Assembly: GCA_046734335.1 (NCBI GenBank) | Contig: JBKPRA010000015.1 | Coordinates: forward strand, 1 to 19,309 | DNA length: 19,309 nt | Direction of reading: 5' to 3' | DNA from: DATBLE01 sp046734335 | GTDB taxonomy: Bacteria > Actinomycetota > Thermoleophilia > Gaiellales > Gaiellaceae | Notes under the pieces: generated by a model | The model's database searches: none | Told to the model about the DNA's origin: nothing | The model's input: only the letters and a program-made list of their open reading frames with translations | Translations under genes and position numbers: made by a program | Shown here: positions 16,185 through 19,309 of the stretch, one piece after another | How positions within the stretch are numbered: the first letter of the stretch is position 1 | Layout: each line of letters opens with the position of its first letter

Positions 16185-17176
16185 GCCGCCGGCGCCGCCG
16201 TCGTAGCCTCGGCCGGACATCACTGGCGGCGCTGCTGGTGGGGCTGCTCGGGCTCGCGTCCGGCGGCGCGTACGCCGCACTGAGCGCCTCAAAGGCATCC
16301 GGCCCGGCGAGCCCCAGGATCACGGCCGCGCCTCCGAAGCTGACCAACCAGGCTCATGGCACCTTCGGCTACAGCAGCGACACCGCCGTCGACTTCCTGT
16401 GCTCGATCGACACCGGTACCTTCACCGCATGCGGTAGCGGGACGACCGGATCGATCTCGTACGCAGGCCCGCTCGCCGAGGGCGAGCACACCTTCCGGGT
16501 CGAGGCGCAGTTCGGAGCGGCGATCGGAAAACCCACCGCCAAGACATGGGCGGTCGACACGCAGGCCCCTCCGCCGCCCGTGTTCACGAAGTGGCCGCCC
16601 GACTCCACGAGCGTGACAAAGGCGAGCCTGCGGTTCGGAGACGCCGAGCGGAGGACGAAGTTGCAGTGCGAGCTCGACGGCGCCGCCTACGCCAAATGCG
16701 GGCGCAGCAAGAGCTACAAGGGACTGGCGACGGGCGTGCACGCGTTCTGCGTACGCGCGCTGGACGGTGCCGGGAACGCAAGCGTTCCCGGGTGCTCGAC
16801 CTGGGTCGTAACTCCGGCCTCCGTGACCTTTTCGGTCTCGGGCGACCCGCCTGCGGGCGCCCTCCTCTATCCGGGCGCCGCTTCGGTTCCTCTGAACCTC
16901 GTCTTCACGAACCCCCATCCGGCGCCCATCACCGTGACGGGCGTCACCGTGACGGTGACCGGTACCTCCGCCGGCGGGTGCGGAGCGGTCAACTTCAGCG
17001 TTTCGCAGCAGCTGCAGGCCACGCCGACGATTCCGGCCCGAGCGACCACGTCGCTCCAGTCCCTCGGGGTCACCCAGTCCCAGTGGCCGCAGCTCCGAAT
17101 GCTGGACGCGGGGAACCAGGATGCCTGCCGGAACGCCTCGGTCAATCTCGCCTACGCAGGGACGGCGACGGGATGA
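16181..17176 (+). CDS. Secreted protein: two Ig-like domains plus C-terminal LYPG domain
   Basis: A 331-residue exported protein. After a run of Arg (residues 3-8) and a hydrophobic segment (about 14-33, ending SGGAYAAL) come two Ig-like units. Unit one (about 48-127) shows FLCSIDTGTFTAC ... GEHTFRVEA; unit two (about 133-211) shows LQCELDGAAYAKC ... GVHAFCVRALDGAGN. Both have the common pattern of secreted bacterial adhesion repeats. The C-terminal domain (about 213-329) is the same one as in the two upstream genes: LLYPG (228-232), NPHPAPITV, Cys267, LRMLDAGNQDAC (Cys316). GTG at 16181 overlaps the previous stop; the frame is open further upstream but that lies inside the preceding gene. 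It may be an adaptor between subunits and the large adhesin (inference). Confidence 0.85.
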   Translation: MSRRRRRRSLGRTSLAALLVGLLGLASGGAYAALSASKASGPASPRITAAPPKLTNQAHGTFGYSSDTAVDFLCSIDTGTFTACGSGTTGSISYAGPLAEGEHTFRVEAQFGAAIGKPTAKTWAVDTQAPPPPVFTKWPPDSTSVTKASLRFGDAERRTKLQCELDGAAYAKCGRSKSYKGLATGVHAFCVRALDGAGNASVPGCSTWVVTPASVTFSVSGDPPAGALLYPGAASVPLNLVFTNPHPAPITVTGVTVTVTGTSAGGCGAVNFSVSQQLQATPTIPARATTSLQSLGVTQSQWPQLRMLDAGNQDACRNASVNLAYAGTATG

Positions 17177-19309
17177 CAGCCTCCGTGATTCGCCTGCTCG
17201 GCCGTCGGCGGCGACTGCTCGTGGTCTCGGCGGTCGTGCTCGTGGCCGGCGGGCTTGCGAGCGGCCTGTTCGCATATTTCAGCGGCGCCGCCTCCGCCGG
17301 CAGCGCGGGCGGTGCAGCCGCCACCTCGCTGGCACCGGGCACGCCGCCGACGAGCGTCAGCAGCCAGCCCGGCCGTGCGGTGACGATCTCCTGGGAGGCG
17401 ACGACCCTGGCGAACGGTCGGCCCGTGGACGGTTATCTGGTCACCCGCTACGACGCGAACCCGCCGTACGCGCCCCAGATCACGCTCGCCGGCTGCGGCG
17501 GCATCGTCGCCGCGCTCGGCTGCACGGAGACCGCGGTGCCGTTCGGGAGCTGGCAGTACACGATCACGCCGGTGATCGGCACGAACTGGCGTGGCACGGA
17601 AAGCACGAAGAGCGGAACGGTGACGATTGGCGCGGGAAGCCTGACTCTCGGCCAGTCGACGCTGGGACTGACCGCGTTCTCCGGCGGCTCCAGCCAGGCG
17701 ACGCTGACCGGATCGCTGAGCGGCTTCGCCTCGAACGAGGGGGTCACGTACCGGCTCGACGACTCCACGTCCGGCACGGTGCTGGCCGGGTCACCGGCGG
17801 CTACCGACGCGAGTGGCAACGCGACCGTCTCGATCACCCTCCCGCGGCCCGTGGACGGCTCGCACTCGATCTTCGCGGTAGGCGGCGCCGTTCCCTATCC
17901 CTCTCAGGCGAGCGCCGCCATCCTGGTCGACACGCTCCCGCCGACCAGCTCAGCGAGCGGTGTCGACGCCGCCTGGCATGCGAGCGACCTCGGCGTCGGA
18001 CTCTCGGCCGCGGACGGCGTGGGCGGCTCTGGAGTCGACACGGTCAGGTACCAGGTGGACGGGGGACCGGTCCACACGATCAACGGCACGAGCGGCAACG
18101 TCACGATCCCGGCGCCGGCCGACGGATCGAACGACGGAACACACTCGATCGCGTTCTACGCGACCGACCAGGCAGGGAACGTCGAGGCTCCCGCACAGAC
18201 GGCGACGGTGAAGATCGACGCGACGAAGCCCTCGACCACGCCGGCGACGACCCCGGCCGGCCCGGACGGTTCGAACGGATGGTTCCAGCAGTCGAGCGTG
18301 CAGTTCACCCTCGCTGGCGCGGATGCCCATTCGGGCGTGGCGCAGAGCTTCTACACCGTCGACGGAGGCGGACCTCAGACCTACACGGGCGCCGTGACCC
18401 TCTCGGGCCAGGGCGACCACACGATCACCTTTTGGTCGGTCGACAACGCCGGCAACACCGAGACTGCCAACACCACCCACATCAAGCTCGACAACGTCAA
18501 GCCGTCGACCTCGATCACGGTCAACCCGGCAAGTCCTGACGGCTCGGGCAGCTGGTACACGTCGACGCCGTCGTTCACGCTGAGCGCGGCCGATGCCACC
18601 TCGGGCACGGCCTCGACGCTGTACAAGATCGACAGCGGGGCTACGCAGACGTATTCCGGAGCGGTCTCGATCCCCGACGGGCAGCACTCGGTCACCTACT
18701 GGTCGGTCGACAACGCCGGCAACATCGAGAGCTCGACCACGAGCTCAACGACCAAGGTCGACACGGTCAGCCCGTCGACCTCGATCACGACCAGCCCGGC
18801 CTCCCCCGACGGCAGCAACGGCTGGCGGGTTTCGCCGACCTCGTTCACCCTCAGCGGCTCGGATGCAACCTCCGGGGTGGCATCCACGCACTACAAGATC
18901 GACGGCGGGGCGACCCAGACGTACACGGGCAGCGCGGTCTCGATTCCGCAGGGCTCACACACGGTCAGCTACTGGTCCGTCGACACCGCCGGCAACACCG
19001 AGAGCGCGACCACGACCTCGGCGATCAAGGTCGACCTGGTCAAGCCGTCGACGACGCTTACCACTTCCCCCGCAGCGCCGGACGGCTTGAACAACTGGTT
19101 CCAGCGCTCGAGCTTCACCTTCACCCTGGTCGCGACGGACGCGACCTCCGGCGTCGCCAACAGCTACTACACGATCGACGGCGGCGGCCAGCAGACCTAC
19201 TCCGGCACCGTCACCGTCTCGGGCCAGGGCGACCACAGCGTCACCTACTGGTCGGTCGACAACGCCGGCAACATCGAGAGCTCGACCACGAGCTCAACGA
19301 CCAAGGTCG
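17173..19309 (+). CDS. Large secreted repeat protein, Fn3-like plus OmpL47-like repeats (incomplete at window end)
   Basis: The frame is open from ATG 17173 (ATGA overlap with the previous stop) to the window edge, at least 712 residues. Domain order: Arg-rich start and hydrophobic segment (14-33) ending in GLFAYFSGAASAGSAGG; Fn3-like domain (about 57-152) with ISWEATTLANGRPVDGYLVTRY and a C108-C117 pair; Ig-like domain (about 157-253); a divergent OmpL47-like unit (about 257-350); then four ~91-residue repeats starting at residues 352, 443, 533 and 624. Each repeat carries PDG..W, SGV, Y.IDGG, QTY and H(T/S)(I/V)..WSVDNAGN.E. Such repeats form rigid extracellular stalks. The C-terminus (anchor or adhesin tip) is not in view. 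Confidence 0.88.
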   Translation, partial: MTASVIRLLGRRRRLLVVSAVVLVAGGLASGLFAYFSGAASAGSAGGAAATSLAPGTPPTSVSSQPGRAVTISWEATTLANGRPVDGYLVTRYDANPPYAPQITLAGCGGIVAALGCTETAVPFGSWQYTITPVIGTNWRGTESTKSGTVTIGAGSLTLGQSTLGLTAFSGGSSQATLTGSLSGFASNEGVTYRLDDSTSGTVLAGSPAATDASGNATVSITLPRPVDGSHSIFAVGGAVPYPSQASAAILVDTLPPTSSASGVDAAWHASDLGVGLSAADGVGGSGVDTVRYQVDGGPVHTINGTSGNVTIPAPADGSNDGTHSIAFYATDQAGNVEAPAQTATVKIDATKPSTTPATTPAGPDGSNGWFQQSSVQFTLAGADAHSGVAQSFYTVDGGGPQTYTGAVTLSGQGDHTITFWSVDNAGNTETANTTHIKLDNVKPSTSITVNPASPDGSGSWYTSTPSFTLSAADATSGTASTLYKIDSGATQTYSGAVSIPDGQHSVTYWSVDNAGNIESSTTSSTTKVDTVSPSTSITTSPASPDGSNGWRVSPTSFTLSGSDATSGVASTHYKIDGGATQTYTGSAVSIPQGSHTVSYWSVDTAGNTESATTTSAIKVDLVKPSTTLTTSPAAPDGLNNWFQRSSFTFTLVATDATSGVANSYYTIDGGGQQTYSGTVTVSGQGDHSVTYWSVDNAGNIESSTTSSTTKV
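18226..19309 (+). repeat. Tandem ~273-nt coding repeats (OmpL47-like units)
   Basis: Four in-frame units start at 18226, 18499, 18769 and 19042 (91, 90, 91 and at least 89 codons). Most copies have diverged, but the 70 nt at 18691-18760 and 19240-19309 are identical, showing recent exchange or duplication between units 2 and 4. The second copy ends exactly at the window edge. Confidence 0.9.

Noticed and set aside
17121..18539. A 472-codon plus-strand frame overlapping the repeat protein
   Set aside because: The frame from 17173 has a signal segment, Fn3 and OmpL47-like repeats and no stop to the window end; the other frame reads as Arg/Asp-rich noise.
18226..19309. CRISPR-like or mobile-element repeat
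   Set aside because: The repeats are in frame, ~273 nt long and encode a conserved protein domain; there are no spacers, transposase genes or terminal inverted repeats.

Overview
The window comes from a high-GC bacterium with frequent GTG and TTG starts, 4-nt gene overlaps and an F420-type (LLM) oxidoreductase gene. Gene order and the RpoB, RpoC and ribosomal protein sequences look actinobacterial in the broad sense. The RpoB variant residues and the abundance of Ig-like/OmpL47-like secreted proteins make me favour a deep actinobacterial class such as Thermoleophilia; that placement is inference, not shown by a search.

Positions 1-9189 (all minus strand) hold the conserved transcription/translation block, read from high to low coordinates: tRNA-Met, rpmG, secE, nusG, rplK, rplA, L10 leader, rplJ, rplL, rpoB and the first 508 codons of rpoC. 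Genes are tightly packed except for the L10 leader and the 335-nt rplL-rpoB gap. Three unusually long, almost perfect hairpins sit at the rplL/rpoB junction, on the rpoB stop codon and on the rpoC start codon.

Positions 9190-12616 are an accessory block. A MarR-type regulator is followed, with start/stop overlaps, by an ABC ATPase and two ABC-2 permeases: a self-regulated export operon. Two copies of a related palindrome lie in the divergent control region in front of marR, the second overlapping a -35 element that can serve both directions. On the other side is a small minus-strand ORF lying antisense to a tiny zinc-ribbon gene.

Positions 12676-14905 hold a DMT/EamA permease and a hotdog thioesterase, divergent and sharing two near-identical GTAACAC-N-GTGTTAC operators, followed by a convergently overlapping LLM-class F420-dependent oxidoreductase.

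Positions 15175-19309 hold the most novel-looking part: four co-directional genes for secreted proteins. All have a short N-terminal hydrophobic segment; three end it in an AYF/AYY motif followed by a Gly/Ser/Ala-rich stretch, resembling SipW/TasA-type substrates, and the third gene has the variant AYAA. The first three share an unnamed LYPG...NP...Cys...(D/N)AC domain. The fourth is a large protein with an Fn3-like domain and tandem ~91-residue OmpL47-like repeats that runs off the window end. Together they look like a surface fibre or adhesin system whose processing peptidase, if any, lies outside the window.
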